This document shows, piece after piece, positions 8,901 through 19,280 of a stretch of 64,000 nucleotides of DNA. The notes under the pieces were generated by a model that was not told the DNA's origin, did not search any database, and saw only the letters and a list, made by a program, of their open reading frames with translations. The position numbers and the translations under genes are program-made. The DNA comes from Nocardia goodfellowii. GTDB lineage: Bacteria > Actinomycetota > Actinomycetes > Mycobacteriales > Mycobacteriaceae. The DNA is taken from the NCBI RefSeq assembly GCF_017875645.1, contig NZ_JAGGMR010000001.1, forward strand, positions 3,534,001 to 3,598,000, given 5' to 3'. Within the stretch, counting starts at the first letter, position 1. The number at the start of each line of letters is the position of its first letter.

Positions 8901-10259
8901 TCAGAGGTTGCTGACGGCGCCTTCCGCGGCTTCGGCCCACTCGCGCCACTGCTGGGCTTGGGCGAGGGCTTTTTCCGCGTCGCGAGTGTTGCCCGCGGCC
9001 TGGGCTTTCGCGGCTTGTTCTTCGAATTGGGCGACGCGCTCGCGGAATTGGGCGGCGCGGGCCACGGCTTCGGGGTCGCTGCGGCGCCATTGGGCGTCGG
9101 CGGCTTCGCGGACTCGCTTTTCGATGGTGCGGAGTTTGCCTTCGAGTTCCTGGATGCGTTCGCGCGGGACCTTGCCGATGGCGTCCCACTTGTCCTGGAG
9201 TTCACGCAGGGCGGCACGGGCGGCGTCCAGTCCAGTGGCCGGGTCGATGTGCTCGTAGGCGCGCAGCAACTCCTCCTTGGCGGTGGCGTTGTGCTCGAAC
9301 TCGGCATCGCGTTCGGTGACGGCCGCGTTGCGGGCGGCGAAGAAGACATCCTGGGCGCTCTTGAACCGCCGCCACAGTGCCTCGTCGGCTTCGCGGGGTG
9401 CGCGGCCGGCGGCCTTCCATTCGGTCAGCAGATCGCGGAAGACGGCGGCGGTGCCGGCCCAATCGGTGGAGCCGGACAATTCCTCGGCCCGCACACACAG
9501 CTCTTCCTTGCGGGTCTTCGCGGCCGCGCGTTCCCGATCGAGTTCGGCGAAATGCGCGCCGCGCCGCCGGTTGAACGCTTCGCGGGCCTTCGAGTACCGC
9601 TTCCACAGCGCGTCGTCGACTTTGCGATCCACCCCGCGGATCGACTTCCACTCGTCGAGGATCTCGCGCAGCCGATCACCGGCCGCCTTCCACTGGGTGG
9701 ATTCGGCGGCGATCTTCTCGGCCTCCAAGCACAGCGCTTCCTTGCGCTCGGTGTGCTCGTGCTTGGCGCGTTCCTTCTCCTCTTTGGCCTGCGCGGCCGC
9801 TTCCTCGGAATGCTCGGCGATTGCCCGCAGGCGCCGGGCGAGACTTTCGATATCGCCGATCACAGCGGCGGTGGGCAAGGATTCGGCCAGTGCGACGGCG
9901 GCGGCTTTGGTCTTGCGGGCATCCGCGCCCGCGGCCAGGCGCGCTTCGAGCAATGCCACCTCGGTGGCCAGATCATCGAAGCGGCGGCCGAAATGCGCCA
10001 GCCCCTCGGCGGCGTCACCGGCCTGCCAGGAACCGATGACCCGTTCGCCCTCAGCGGTTTTCACCCAGGCGGTGCCGTCTTCGTCGACTCGCCCCCAGGC
10101 GCTGGGATCGGAGACGGCGGGCACGACGACGGGATGCGGATGCGGCTGGGACGGGCCCGGAACAGGCTTCATCGCATGGGGCTTGGGATGGGGGGTGGGT
10201 CCGGGCTTCGGGGCACCGGAGTCCTGCGTGTCCTTCGCGGTCCCGTTGCTGTCGCTCAT
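8901..10259 (-). CDS. DUF349 coiled-coil protein (Rv2731-like)
   Basis: A 452-residue cytosolic protein. After a Pro/His-rich N-terminus (about residues 1-50) and a short globular segment ([19 protein letters not shown]), the rest is charged helix containing at least three DUF349 repeats, recognisable as W-K-x-x-G/I-x-V/A-P/D-R and DxALWxRF-type blocks (for example [20 protein letters not shown] and [20 protein letters not shown]). The family's function in actinobacteria is unknown. The gene is reversed relative to its neighbours, exactly as Rv2731 is in M. tuberculosis. The start ATG is followed by SDSNGT. The 287 bases between it and the next plus-strand gene hold no recognisable gene. Confidence 0.9.
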   Translation of the reverse strand: MSDSNGTAKDTQDSGAPKPGPTPHPKPHAMKPVPGPSQPHPHPVVVPAVSDPSAWGRVDEDGTAWVKTAEGERVIGSWQAGDAAEGLAHFGRRFDDLATEVALLEARLAAGADARKTKAAAVALAESLPTAAVIGDIESLARRLRAIAEHSEEAAAQAKEEKERAKHEHTERKEALCLEAEKIAAESTQWKAAGDRLREILDEWKSIRGVDRKVDDALWKRYSKAREAFNRRRGAHFAELDRERAAAKTRKEELCVRAEELSGSTDWAGTAAVFRDLLTEWKAAGRAPREADEALWRRFKSAQDVFFAARNAAVTERDAEFEHNATAKEELLRAYEHIDPATGLDAARAALRELQDKWDAIGKVPRERIQELEGKLRTIEKRVREAADAQWRRSDPEAVARAAQFRERVAQFEEQAAKAQAAGNTRDAEKALAQAQQWREWAEAAEGAVSNL

Positions 10260-10546
10260 TGCTCTCCGTCCTTGCCGCGCGTCACGGCTGCCTGGTTACG
10301 CCCTAGCTCATTCCATTGAACCCGGTCCGAGCTCTTCGAGACCATCGATCCACGCTCTCCCCCGGTGGATTCCGGCGGATGTCAACCCATGATGACCTGG
10401 GTTGTAGCACCTCGACAGTATCAATCCCCGGCTCGGATCGGCGCAGAGACACTCGAGCCGGCGGCGCGCCGGGGCCGTCGTGTTCCCCGCGTCGCCGCGC
10501 ACGGTGGTGCGTGAGCCGGTAGACGGCAACGACTACCGTTTACGAA

Positions 10547-11311
10547 GTGTTCTCCCTAGCGGCCCTGGTCCCGTCGCCGCCGATCCTGGTCCCCGAGCTC
10601 GGCGGCGCTGTCGCGCGCACCGCGGCGGACCCGGTGGCGCCGTTGCGTGCGGCGGCGTTGGAGGCGGTGCGGGCGCTGGACGCGGCGGGGGAGTGGGTCG
10701 TGGTCGGGATCGGCGACTCCACGCGGCGGACCCTGGAGCCGGATCATGGCACCGGAACCTTCCGCGGCTTCGGTGCCGACGTCCGGGTGGCACTGTCCGG
10801 ACCCGCTCTGCGGGGAGCGGGCGACCAGGACGCTACCGCGCCGTGGCCGCTGTCCGCTTTGATCGCTGGGTGGCTGCGCGGGCAGGCCGCACCCGATACG
10901 CGCGTGTCGGTGTACTTCGCCGACGCCGACGAGCCCAGCGCGGAGTGCGTGCGCCTCGGGACAGCGCTGCGCGCGAGCTTCGGTGCCAGCCGGACGGCCG
11001 TCGGCGCGTTGGTGATCGCGGATGGTTCGTGCAAGCTGACCACCACATCGCCCGGCTACCTGCATCCCCGGGCCGCCGGCGTGCAGGCGGAGCTCGATCG
11101 AGCCCTGGCCACCGGGGACGTGGCCGGCGTGCTCGCGCTGGACCCGGAACTCTGCGCGGAGGTCGGCATCTCCGGCCGCGCCGCCTACCAGGTGCTGGCG
11201 GGCTTGTTCGCCGAGGACTGTATCGCGCCGAAGGCTGAAACCCTATATCAGGGCGCTCCTTTCGGCGTCGGCTACCACGTCGGTCTGTGGCGACCGGGTG
11301 GCTCCGCATGA
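10547..11311 (+). CDS. Rv2728c-like protein, class III extradiol dioxygenase fold
   Basis: A 254-residue cytosolic protein immediately before miaA, the place of Rv2728c in M. tuberculosis. Segments such as [16 protein letters not shown] near the N-terminus and the hydrophobic VVVGIGDST strand resemble the LigB-type (class III extradiol dioxygenase/MEMO) fold. The metal-binding histidines of true dioxygenases are not evident, so enzymatic activity should not be assumed. The start is a GTG without a strong Shine-Dalgarno. Its end overlaps or abuts the region where miaA begins, suggesting one transcript with miaA, the methyltransferase and dapF. Confidence 0.7.
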   Translation: MFSLAALVPSPPILVPELGGAVARTAADPVAPLRAAALEAVRALDAAGEWVVVGIGDSTRRTLEPDHGTGTFRGFGADVRVALSGPALRGAGDQDATAPWPLSALIAGWLRGQAAPDTRVSVYFADADEPSAECVRLGTALRASFGASRTAVGALVIADGSCKLTTTSPGYLHPRAAGVQAELDRALATGDVAGVLALDPELCAEVGISGRAAYQVLAGLFAEDCIAPKAETLYQGAPFGVGYHVGLWRPGGSA

Positions 11312-11354
11312 CCCGGTCCGTCGCGCCACACCACGACGTAGCGGGTGGTGGGTG

Positions 11355-12350
11355 GTGACGAAGAAGATCACACCGATCGCCGTGGTCGGGCCCACCGCCA
11401 CCGGTAAATCCGATCTGGGCCTGGAGCTCGCGCAGCGGCTCGGCGGGGAGATCGTCAATATCGACGCGATGCAGCTCTATCGCGGCATGGACATCGGCAC
11501 CGCGAAACTGCCTGTCGCGCAACGGCGCGGGATTCCGCACCACCAACTGGACGTGCTGGAGGTCACCGAGTACGCCACGGTCGCCGCGTACCAGTCCGCC
11601 GCCATCGCGGACGTCGAGGCGATCATGGCGCGCGGCCATGTGCCGGTGATCGTCGGCGGTTCGATGATGTATGTGCAAGCCTTACTGGACAATTGGGAGT
11701 TCCCGGCGACCGACCCGGCGGTCCGCGCGCGCTGGGAGGAGTTCCTGGCCGACCATGGCGTCGCCGCGTTGCACAAGGAATTGAAGCGGGCCGATCCCGC
11801 GGCGGCCTCGACGATCCTGCCGACCGACGGCCGCCGCATGGTGCGTGCGCTCGAGGTCGTCGAACTCACCGGCCGGCCCTTCGCGGCCTCCGCACCCACC
11901 ATCGGCGAACCTCGTTGGGGCACAACCATTATCGGCGTCGACCGGGACACGGCCGAACTCGACGCCCGGATCGAGCTGCGTACCGCGCTGATGTTCGAGA
12001 CGGGTCTCGTCGACGAGGTCCGCGGCCTGATCGGTCAGGGCTTGCGCGACGGTGTCACCGCCCGCCGTGCCATCGGCTACGCACAGGTCCTGGCCTACCT
12101 GGATGGCGAGTACGACCTGGCTCAGGCCCGGGAGCGCACCCTGATCGGCACTCGGCGCTATGTTCGGCGGCAACGGTCCTGGTTCCGCCGGGACCCGCGT
12201 GTGCGCTGGGTGGACGGCGCCGATCCGGATATCGTCGCGACCGCCCTCGCGGAATTACCCAGCGCCCCAGCAACTCTCACCTCCGGACCCGGCGCACCCG
12301 AACCGCGCATCGCCGACCGGTTCGACTCGACGAAACGGACAACGCAGTGA
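11355..12350 (+). CDS. miaA: tRNA dimethylallyltransferase MiaA
   Basis: Transfers the dimethylallyl group of DMAPP to N6 of A37 in tRNAs reading UNN codons. The P-loop [10 protein letters not shown] near the N-terminus, the [15 protein letters not shown] motif (catalytic Asp) and the C-terminal [13 protein letters not shown] segment that holds the tRNA are all present. The GTG at 11355 ([12 protein letters not shown]) gives the usual MiaA beginning; starts up to 57 bases upstream (11298) are open but would overlap the previous gene. A Thr/Pro-rich tail of about 35 residues extends the C-terminus. The stop overlaps the start of the next gene (GTGA), so the two are translationally coupled. Confidence 0.95.
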   Translation: MTKKITPIAVVGPTATGKSDLGLELAQRLGGEIVNIDAMQLYRGMDIGTAKLPVAQRRGIPHHQLDVLEVTEYATVAAYQSAAIADVEAIMARGHVPVIVGGSMMYVQALLDNWEFPATDPAVRARWEEFLADHGVAALHKELKRADPAAASTILPTDGRRMVRALEVVELTGRPFAASAPTIGEPRWGTTIIGVDRDTAELDARIELRTALMFETGLVDEVRGLIGQGLRDGVTARRAIGYAQVLAYLDGEYDLAQARERTLIGTRRYVRRQRSWFRRDPRVRWVDGADPDIVATALAELPSAPATLTSGPGAPEPRIADRFDSTKRTTQ

Positions 12351-13225
12351 ACCAGAACTCTCGGCACCGGCCGGGCCGCACCGAGGACGGCGGCGCTCGC
12401 CGGGTGAGCACCCGCAATGCCTCGGTCCAGGTCTGGCAGGCATATCTGACCAACCGCGCCACCCGCAACCGTGACTCCCGGTTCCTGATCCAGGGCGTGC
12501 GCCCGATCACACAGGCGATCGCCAACGATTGGCCGCTGGAGACACTGCTCTACCGCCTCGGCGCGCCCGACTTGTCCAGCTGGGCAAGAGAATTGCTGGA
12601 CACCACCGACGTGCCGTGCATCGGACTGGTCCCGGAGTTGATGGCCGAGCTCGGCGAGAAGTCCACCGGCATACCGGAAGTGGTGGCCGTCGCGGAGTCC
12701 CGGCAGGACAGCCTGGACACCTTCGAGCCGGGAGAGCCGGGAGATTTCCCGATCATCGTGGTCTTCGACCGCCCCAACTCGCCCGGCAACCTCGGCACCC
12801 TGATCCGCTCGGCCGACGCGTTCGGCGCCAGTGGCGTCATCGTCACCGGTCACGGCGCCGACCAGTACGATCCGCAGGCAGTGCGCGCCTCCACCGGTTC
12901 GCTGTTCGCGATGCCGGTGCTCCGTGCCTCGGGCGCGGCCCAGGTGGTCGCCTTCCGGGATCGGCAGATCCAGCGCGGCATCCCCACTCGCATCGTCGGC
13001 ACCGACGAACACGGCACGCACGCGATCTTCGACCAGGATTTCACCGAGGCCACCATCCTGGTAGTCGGCAACGAAACCAGTGGAATGAGCCAGGCATGGC
13101 TGTCGGCCTGCGACGATCTGGTATCCATCCCGATGGGCGGCACGGCCAGTTCGCTGGGCGCGCCCTCGGCGGGCGCGGTCGCCCTGTACGAAATTTCCCG
13201 GCAGCGCCGGACGTTTGCCCGATGA
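12347..13225 (+). CDS. SpoU/TrmH-family RNA 2'-O-methyltransferase
   Basis: A 292-residue SPOUT-class methyltransferase. An N-terminal substrate-binding part ([14 protein letters not shown], similar to the L30e-like domain) is followed by the knotted SAM-binding domain with motif 1 [17 protein letters not shown], motif 2 VGNETSGM and motif 3 [22 protein letters not shown]. The expected SLN of motif 3 is SLG here, which is slightly unusual. The likely target is a ribose 2'-OH in rRNA or tRNA. The GTG start sits inside the miaA stop (GTGA). M. tuberculosis lacks a gene at this place between miaA and dapF, so it is an addition in this lineage. Confidence 0.88.
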   Translation: MNQNSRHRPGRTEDGGARRVSTRNASVQVWQAYLTNRATRNRDSRFLIQGVRPITQAIANDWPLETLLYRLGAPDLSSWARELLDTTDVPCIGLVPELMAELGEKSTGIPEVVAVAESRQDSLDTFEPGEPGDFPIIVVFDRPNSPGNLGTLIRSADAFGASGVIVTGHGADQYDPQAVRASTGSLFAMPVLRASGAAQVVAFRDRQIQRGIPTRIVGTDEHGTHAIFDQDFTEATILVVGNETSGMSQAWLSACDDLVSIPMGGTASSLGAPSAGAVALYEISRQRRTFAR

Positions 13226-13245
13226 GAAGCGAGGAGACGAGCAAC

Positions 13246-14136
13246 GTGACCGACATCGAGTTCACCAAGGGGCACGGCACCCAGAACGATTTCGTGGTGC
13301 TGCCGGACCTCGATGTCCGTCTCGAGCTCTCCGTCGACCGGGTGTCCGCCCTCTGCGACCGGCAGCGCGGCATCGGCGCCGACGGTGTGCTGCGGGTGGC
13401 GCGCGCCGGCGCCCTGCTCGACGCGGGCGTGCTCACCGAGATTCCCGCCGGTATCGCCGCCGACGATTGGTTCATGGACTACCGCAACGCGGACGGTTCG
13501 ATCGCCGAAATGTGCGGCAACGGTGTCCGCGTATTCGCGCACTACCTCGCGGCCAAAGGTTTGGAGACCCGAGACCGTTACGTGGTGGGCAGCCGCGGTG
13601 GACCCCGCCCGGTCACCGTGCACACGGCCGACGCGGTCAATGGCGAGGTCACCGTCGCCATGGGCCATGTCCGGGAACTCGGTCCATCGACCGCCACCAT
13701 CGCGGGCGGCGCGTACCCGGGTATCGGTATCGATGTCGGCAATCCCCACCTGGCCTGCGTCGACCCCGGCCTCACCGCCGAATCGCTGAGCAAACTCGAT
13801 CTGTCGGCCTCACCGGGCTTCGACCCCGAACTCTTCCCCCGTGGCGTCAACGTGGAAATCCTCACCCCCTTGGACTCCGGCGGCGCGGTGGACATGCGCG
13901 TCTACGAGCGCGGTGTCGGCGAGACCCGTTCCTGCGGAACCGGAACCGTCGCGACGGCCGCCGCCGCGCTGGCGCACCAGGGCTTCGACATTCAGCAGGA
14001 CACCGGTCAGGTGATCGTCCGGATCCCCGGCGGTCAGGTCACCGTCACCCTCACCGCCGGTGCGGCGACCCTGCGCGGCCCCTCGGTCCTGGTCGCGAGC
14101 GGTCGGCTGGCCGAACAGTGGTGGCAGACCGCCTGA
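13246..14136 (+). CDS. dapF: diaminopimelate epimerase DapF
   Basis: Interconverts LL- and meso-diaminopimelate in the lysine and peptidoglycan pathway, by a two-cysteine (thiolate/thiol) mechanism without cofactor. The two catalytic cysteines are seen in [13 protein letters not shown] and [11 protein letters not shown], and the N-terminus [14 protein letters not shown] and NADGSIAE are typical. GTG 13246 is chosen because GAGGAG lies about 9 bases upstream and the product begins like known DapF; an in-frame ATG at 13222, overlapping the methyltransferase stop, would add eight residues. It is the last gene of the miaA operon. Confidence 0.96.
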   Translation: MTDIEFTKGHGTQNDFVVLPDLDVRLELSVDRVSALCDRQRGIGADGVLRVARAGALLDAGVLTEIPAGIAADDWFMDYRNADGSIAEMCGNGVRVFAHYLAAKGLETRDRYVVGSRGGPRPVTVHTADAVNGEVTVAMGHVRELGPSTATIAGGAYPGIGIDVGNPHLACVDPGLTAESLSKLDLSASPGFDPELFPRGVNVEILTPLDSGGAVDMRVYERGVGETRSCGTGTVATAAAALAHQGFDIQQDTGQVIVRIPGGQVTVTLTAGAATLRGPSVLVASGRLAEQWWQTA

Positions 14137-14291
14137 TCTTCGTTTCGCGCCGTGCGATTCTGTTGAACTCGTACTCGGAGGGGTGCGGGGGTTAACGGAT
14201 CGGGTGTGCTGAACGACGAACGGAGTGGGGCGGCAGTAGATGCCGGGGCTCGAACCGTACGTGCACCACACCATCTGGGAAGGAACACGCT

Positions 14292-14759
14292 ATGTCCAGC
14301 CGATCCGCATTTATCGCTTGTTCTGTCGCCGCACTCGCCACCGGTCTCTGTGCCACCGCGGCACCGGCCGCCGCCGACGGGGATCTCGACAACTATGTCC
14401 CCGTCAACCCCGCCGACTATCTGGTCGCGGACCCTGCCTACAAGGGCACCGTGTTCTTCACCACCCCGGACGGCCGGCACTGCGCCATCTATTGGAACAA
14501 CGGCTACACCGGCTGCGACGCCGTCTCCCTCGACGCCCCCGCCGGCACGAACCAGCTGCGCGTAGCTCGGTGGGAAGCCGCCAATTTCCTGAACTCGCCC
14601 GAGCAAACGTTCACGCACCCCGAGGCCAAGGTGCTGCCCGAGGGACACAAGATCACCCATGATCAGACCACCTGCGGCATCGGTTACCAGGGCACCGTGA
14701 ACTGCGAAGTCGTCGATCACGGCTTCGTGCTGTCCGCTGTCTACAGCGTCTTGCACTGA
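14292..14759 (+). CDS. small secreted protein of unknown function
   Basis: A 155-residue exported protein. An N-terminal Sec signal (about residues 1-28, hydrophobic core ACSVAALATGLCATAAPAAA) with likely cleavage after AAA/ADG is followed by a compact domain with four cysteines, likely two disulfides (HCAIYW, GCDAV, TTCGIGY, NCEVV). The order of Cys and aromatic residues is typical of small secreted proteins common in Nocardia and mycobacteria, but I do not recognise a named family. The ATG has GGAAGGAA about 6 bases upstream. It is isolated by 150-450 bases on each side, so probably monocistronic. Confidence 0.8.
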   Translation: MSSRSAFIACSVAALATGLCATAAPAAADGDLDNYVPVNPADYLVADPAYKGTVFFTTPDGRHCAIYWNNGYTGCDAVSLDAPAGTNQLRVARWEAANFLNSPEQTFTHPEAKVLPEGHKITHDQTTCGIGYQGTVNCEVVDHGFVLSAVYSVLH

Positions 14760-15218
14760 TCCACATCGCACCGAGCCCGCGACGGCGAAAATGAGTCGCG
14801 GGGCGGTGGCGCGGGCGGTACGGTGAGCTTCATGTACGGGAAATTCGCAGCACTCACCTAGTCGGCACTCGCTGTCGCGTTCGATGAAACGCGCACGGGG
14901 GCAAGGCGATTCCGATCACCGCTGCCCGCCGTCCGCTCATCCGACGCCGGCCCCGGCCGGTCGCGTCGCATCGATACCGCTGCATGGCTCCCGCCCCAGT
15001 TCCACCGCTGGGACCGGACTTCCGCACTGCGATCATCGCGGCGAGCCGCGCTGCCGACATTCTCCCGAGATCCTCCGGCCCGGACGGCGGGCGCCACCCG
15101 CACGATGCCGCCCCGGTTCCGATGATCTTGCAAACCTGACACTCAGCGGCTCGTCACAGGACGCGCCGCGATATTCGATATGCGTCACGGCGTGGCAACG
15201 TGGCAGCATGGAGGGCGT
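14760..15218. other. gene-free stretch upstream of hflX
   Basis: I see no credible coding sequence here: the open frames have no ribosome binding site and low-complexity Arg/Pro/Ala translations. It presumably holds the hflX promoter. Confidence 0.6.
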
Positions 15219-16814
15219 ATGACGAACCCAGAGACTTTTGACATGACTCCGGCCGACGGTGCGGACGGCACCGAGACGGCCGGAAGCACCGCGGATGCCC
15301 GCGATGTGGTCGCCGAACACGCCGCCCGCATGGCAGCGCGCGAGGAGCGACTGAAAGGCACCGCCCATTCCGGGTGGGCCGCCGATCCGGACGGGCCCGA
15401 CCCCACCGTCGGTGAGATGCAGGTCGAGGAGCGTAGTTCGCTGCGCCGCGTCGCCGGGTTGTCCACCGAACTCACCGACATCACCGAGGTCGAGTACCGG
15501 CAGCTGCGCCTGGAACGCGTGGTGCTGGTCGGTGTGTGGACCACCGGTAGCGTCGCGCAGGCCGAAGCGAGCATGGCCGAACTGGCGCTGCTCGCCGAAA
15601 CCGCCGGTTCGGAGGTGCTGGAGGCGCTGATCCAGCGGCGCGACAAGCCGGACCCGGCCACCTACATCGGTTCCGGCAAGGCCGAGGAACTGCGCGCCGT
15701 GGTCCTCGACTCCGGCGCCGACACGGTCATCTGTGACGGTGAACTGACCCCGGCCCAGCTGACGGCGCTGGAGAAGGTCGTCAAGGTCAAGGTGATCGAC
15801 CGGACCGCCCTGATCCTGGACATCTTCGCCCAGCACGCCACCTCCAGCGAGGGCAAAGCGCAGGTCGCGCTCGCTCAGATGGAATACATGCTGCCGCGGC
15901 TGCGCGGTTGGGGTGAGTCCATGTCCCGGCAGGCCGGTGGTCGCGCGGGCGGCAACGGCGGCGGTGTGGGTCTGCGCGGTCCCGGTGAGACCAAGATCGA
16001 AACCGATCGTCGCCGCATCCGGGAGCGAATGGCCAAGCTGCGCCGCGAAATTCGCGAGATGAAGACCGCGCGCGACACCAAACGGGCCCGCCGCACCGGC
16101 AGCGGTATCCCGTCGGTCGCGATCGTCGGCTACACCAACGCGGGCAAGTCGAGCCTGATGAACAGCCTGACCGGTGCCGGACTCCTGGTGCAGGACGCGC
16201 TGTTCGCCACCCTGGACCCGACTACTCGCCGGGCCGCGCTCGACGACGGCCGCGAGGTCGTCTTCACCGACACCGTCGGTTTCGTGCGGCACCTGCCGAC
16301 GCAGCTGGTCGAGGCCTTCCGCTCCACCCTGGAGGAGGTGACCGGCGCCGACCTGCTGCTGCACGTCGTCGACGGCTCCGACCCGATGCCGGCCGGCCAG
16401 ATCAAGGCGGTCCGTGAGGTGATCACCGACGTGATCAAGGAGCAGGGCACCGTCGCGCCACCGGAACTGCTGGTGGTCAACAAGATCGACAATGTGGATC
16501 CGATGGAGTTGACCCGCCTGCACGCCATGCTCCCGGACGCGGTGTTCGTCTCCGCGCACACCGGCGCGGGCCTGCCGGAATTGCGGGATCGGCTCGCCGA
16601 GGTCCTCGGCGGTCTCGATGTGGAGATCAGCGTTCTGCTGCCCTACACCCGAGGCGATCTCCTCGCCCGCATCCACGCCGACGGCCGGATCATCGACTCC
16701 ACCCACGAAGAGGGCGGAACCCGGGTCCACGCCCGCGTGCCGCACTCCTTGGCCGCGGCGCTGTCGGAGTATGCCCACGCCTCCACCAACGGGGCCGGGC
16801 CCGAGCCGGAGTAA
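15219..16814 (+). CDS. hflX: ribosome-associated GTPase HflX
   Basis: A translation-factor-like GTPase that binds the 50S subunit and splits stalled ribosomes. After a disordered acidic N-terminus of about 60 residues come the HflX N-domain (PATYIGSGKAEEL, a conserved family signature), a glycine-rich linker (GGRAGGNGGGVGLRGPGETKIETDRR), and the G domain with G1 GYTNAGKSS, G3 DTVGF and G4 NKID. A short C-terminal domain follows. ATG 15219 has GGAGGG 3-4 bases upstream and gives 531 residues; an upstream in-frame ATG (15180) is not preceded by a good site. It occupies the Rv2725c position and ends at a strong terminator. Confidence 0.95.
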   Translation: MTNPETFDMTPADGADGTETAGSTADARDVVAEHAARMAAREERLKGTAHSGWAADPDGPDPTVGEMQVEERSSLRRVAGLSTELTDITEVEYRQLRLERVVLVGVWTTGSVAQAEASMAELALLAETAGSEVLEALIQRRDKPDPATYIGSGKAEELRAVVLDSGADTVICDGELTPAQLTALEKVVKVKVIDRTALILDIFAQHATSSEGKAQVALAQMEYMLPRLRGWGESMSRQAGGRAGGNGGGVGLRGPGETKIETDRRRIRERMAKLRREIREMKTARDTKRARRTGSGIPSVAIVGYTNAGKSSLMNSLTGAGLLVQDALFATLDPTTRRAALDDGREVVFTDTVGFVRHLPTQLVEAFRSTLEEVTGADLLLHVVDGSDPMPAGQIKAVREVITDVIKEQGTVAPPELLVVNKIDNVDPMELTRLHAMLPDAVFVSAHTGAGLPELRDRLAEVLGGLDVEISVLLPYTRGDLLARIHADGRIIDSTHEEGGTRVHARVPHSLAAALSEYAHASTNGAGPEPE

Positions 16815-16836
16815 TACGCGGCGAGCGGCGTTACCC

Positions 16837-17292
16837 GCTGGAGTCGCGTGATCGCGGCCCGACGGCCGGAGAATGGATGAGATGCCACCTGCGTCATAGA
16901 ACCGCAGGTGGCATCTCGCTTTTGCGCCTTGCAGCCGCGTGAACACGCTGGTCGGAAATCCCAGCTGGAGTCGCGTGATCGCGAGCCCAACAGCCGAGCA
17001 ATGCACGAGATGCCATCCGCGTCATAGAACCCCCAGGTGGCATCTCGCTTTCTGCGCCTAGCAGCCGCATGACACGCTGGTCTGTGCCCTCAGCTGGAGT
17101 CGCGTGATCGCGGGCCCTACAGCCGAAGAATGCACGAGATGGCACCGGCGTCATGGAACCTCGGGTGGAATTTCGCGTTCCGCGCCCTCCAGTCGGCCGC
17201 ACGAACATGGTGTTCCGCGCCCTCCAGCCGTATGAACACGCTGGTCGGTGCGCACTACACGCTGCTGGGTGACCTCAGCCGCGCGATCGCGT
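16837..17292. repeat. ~128-bp tandem repeat carrying copies of the hflX terminator
   Basis: Three units begin at 16837, 16964 and 17093 with the same 20 bases (GCTGGAGTCGCGTGATCGCG), spaced 127 and 129 bp, and a fourth truncated copy follows near 17272. Each unit contains a hairpin of the type GAGATGCC...GGCATCTC, perfect in unit 1 and progressively degraded in units 2 and 3. No convincing gene overlaps it. Confidence 0.85.
16879..16924 (+). terminator. rho-independent terminator of hflX
   Basis: A perfect 15-bp stem (GAGATGCCACCTGCG with its complement) with a 9-base loop is followed by GCTTTT, 65 bases after the hflX stop. It is the first and best copy in the tandem repeat. Confidence 0.85.
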
Positions 17293-17740
17293 TGTGAACT
17301 CACCGGCCCATCTGTTAGTCGCGGGATGTCGCACATGGTTGGTTGTGGGTCCTGCGTCTCTAGGTGGGTGCCGAAGAAATGAGCGGGCGTCAGGCAATCG
17401 CCGCTAGCGTCTGCGCGGTCGCCGTGTTTGCGGCGTGATGGTTAGCGGTGGGCTATCGCTGATGGATTTGGTTACCGCGCTTCGACGCGGGTGGGTCGAG
17501 TCGTTCCGGCTCAGCGGAAGCCGGTGGCCGACAGCGATCTTTCAGGGGAGACAGCATCGGCATGGACGGTAGGCGCCTGTCGGCGTCACGGCCGTGCGAG
17601 GTTTCAGGCGCTGCTGAGGGGTACCCGACACCTATAACTTGTTGCAGTCGCATACGGTAATCTGTGGCGCACACGGCCGTATCTATCTGCGGCGCAGGGG
17701 AATTATTCCAATACGACGATGTGCTGGGATCCGACATTCG
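17293..17740. other. gene-free stretch between the repeat and the acyltransferase gene
   Basis: No coding sequence with a plausible start and family resemblance is seen. It probably carries the promoter of the acyltransferase gene; I can identify no operator or RNA element. Confidence 0.55.
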
Positions 17741-18616
17741 ATGGGGACACCGATGCCTGAATCCTTGCCTGTTGAGGCAGTTCTGTCCGATGGAGCTCCG
17801 CTCGACGTGCGGTTGAGCGAGACCGACAAACTCTTGATCGACGCGATCACCGCGCCGACGCGCGCCTGGACCAGTCCACGTTTCTACGGCTTGGACAACA
17901 TTCCTGCCGACGGCCCGGTGCTGCTGGTCGGTAACCACACGCTGGTGGGCGGCCTGGACGCGCCGCTGCTGTTGCCGGAAGTGCTGCGCCGCCGCGGCCG
18001 GCTGCTGCGCGGGCTCGCCGAAGACGTGCTGATCGGGGTGCCGGGTCTGCGAGATTTCCTGCAGCACTTCGGGATCGTGCGCGGCAACCGCCACAATTGC
18101 ATGGCGCTGCTGCGGCGGGGCGAGGCGCTGATCGTCTTTCCGGGCGGCGGCCGCGAGGCGGTCGGCCGCAAGGGGGGCCAGAAGTATGTCCTGGATTGGT
18201 CCGGGCGCACCGGTTTCGCGCGAATGGCGATCGAGGCGGGCGCGACGATCGTGCCGATCGCGATGATCGGCGGCGACGACGTATACGACATCGTCTTCGA
18301 CGGGCAGCATCCCGCGATGAGCCCGCTGCGGAAGGTGGTCGAGGCGGTCGGATTGAAGTCGAACCTGACGCCACCGCTGATCCGCGGTCTGGGCCCGACG
18401 CTGATTCCGCGTCCGGAGCGGTTCTACTTCTCGGCGGGAGCGCCGATCGATCCGGAACCGTGGCGCGACGAGCACAATGTCGAGGCCGCCGCGGCCGAAT
18501 TGCGGGACGTGGTGCGCAAGGCGCTGGAGGAGGAGATCAAGTTCCTGCTCGCCGAGCGGGACCGGGACCCCGGTCGGACGCTCACCGGACGTCTGCGCGG
18601 GCTGCTGCCCCTATAG
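17741..18616 (+). CDS. lysophospholipid acyltransferase-like protein (MGAT/DGAT2-like)
   Basis: A 291-residue acyltransferase of the LPLAT superfamily. The acceptor motif is GNHTLVGGLDAPL, with a His and Asp separated by six residues. This spacing differs from the HX4D of PlsC and is seen in the MGAT/phytyl-ester-synthase-like branch. The second block is IVFPGGGREA (usually FPEGTR-like). No N-terminal TM helix is visible, so a peripheral membrane protein is likely. The reaction should be transfer of an acyl chain to a lipid alcohol; the actual acceptor is unknown. ATG 17741 is used; ATG 17753 has a GGGGAC just upstream and is an alternative. Confidence 0.82.
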   Translation: MGTPMPESLPVEAVLSDGAPLDVRLSETDKLLIDAITAPTRAWTSPRFYGLDNIPADGPVLLVGNHTLVGGLDAPLLLPEVLRRRGRLLRGLAEDVLIGVPGLRDFLQHFGIVRGNRHNCMALLRRGEALIVFPGGGREAVGRKGGQKYVLDWSGRTGFARMAIEAGATIVPIAMIGGDDVYDIVFDGQHPAMSPLRKVVEAVGLKSNLTPPLIRGLGPTLIPRPERFYFSAGAPIDPEPWRDEHNVEAAAAELRDVVRKALEEEIKFLLAERDRDPGRTLTGRLRGLLPL

Positions 18617-18696
18617 TCCGCACGGCCATAACGCCCGCACCGCCGCTCCAATGGACGTTCAGCGAGCGGCGGCGAGGGCGATGGGCGCCACTGCGC

Positions 18697-18895
18697 GCGT
18701 TCGGCTCGGGCGGGTTCGCGTTCGGCTCGGACGGGTCTGCGTTCAGGTCGGGCGGGTTCCTGGTCGGCTCGGACGGGTCCGCGTTCAGCTCGGGCGGGTC
18801 CGCGGTCAGCTCGGACGGGTCCGCGTTCAGCTCGGGGGTTCGCGTTCAGGTCGGGCGGGTTCGCGTTTAGGTCGGACGGGTCCGCGGTCAGGTCG
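18697..18895. repeat. 21-bp imperfect tandem repeat, about 9.5 units
   Basis: Units vary around TCCGCGTTCAGCTCGGACGGG; one unit is 19 bp long. Because 21 is a multiple of three, several frames stay open through it and translate into heptapeptide repeats, but none has a credible start or homology, so I treat the repeat as noncoding. Confidence 0.85.
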
Positions 18896-19280
18896 AGAGT
18901 GCCGGCCGCGCTGATCGAACGCAATGACCTGGATCCCGCGATGCCTAACTCCGGGCAGCGAGCACCGTTTCGCGTTCGGCTGCCAGCATCGCCAAGCGCA
19001 ACCGCCGATCCTCGGCGGTGGGAGTGGCATGTTCGGCTTCCGAACACCCGGGCCGGACTGGGAATCGACACGGGCCGAGAGTCGCGAATGTCACCGCAAC
19101 GGTCGCTCCGGACGTGAGTCCTGTCGCACTGTCCCGGCAAACCTGTGTGTCGCGTGGGTCTGTCCCGTGCGGTGCGGCTCGGCCTGAGCTGGGATTGCGT
19201 TGAGTGATACGCCAACTGCCTGATGGTCCGCTGATAATCAGGTAGGCAATCTCTCAGCAACTGTTCCGTACGGTTGCGCC
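18896..19280. other. gene-free stretch upstream of the antigen-85-like gene
   Basis: No gene is supported. Its right end contains a short hairpin-like element (19212-19250) related to one after the next gene. Confidence 0.55.
19212..19250. repeat. left copy of a ~40-bp element flanking the antigen-85-like gene
   Basis: It contains TGCCTGA, then CTGATAATCAGG, then AGGCAAT. The same blocks in the same order occur at 20361-20403 on the other side of the gene. TGCCT/AGGCA and CTGAT/ATCAG can pair. Confidence 0.55.

Noticed and set aside
8319..10319. A 666-codon frame opposite the VanZ-like and DUF349 genes
   Set aside because: It runs through the tRNA-like sequence and antisense to a clear DUF349 gene; it is a high-GC shadow.
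18697..18895. Possible CRISPR array or heptapeptide-repeat protein at the 21-bp repeat
   Set aside because: Units are contiguous without unique spacers, and none of the open frames has a ribosome site or homology.
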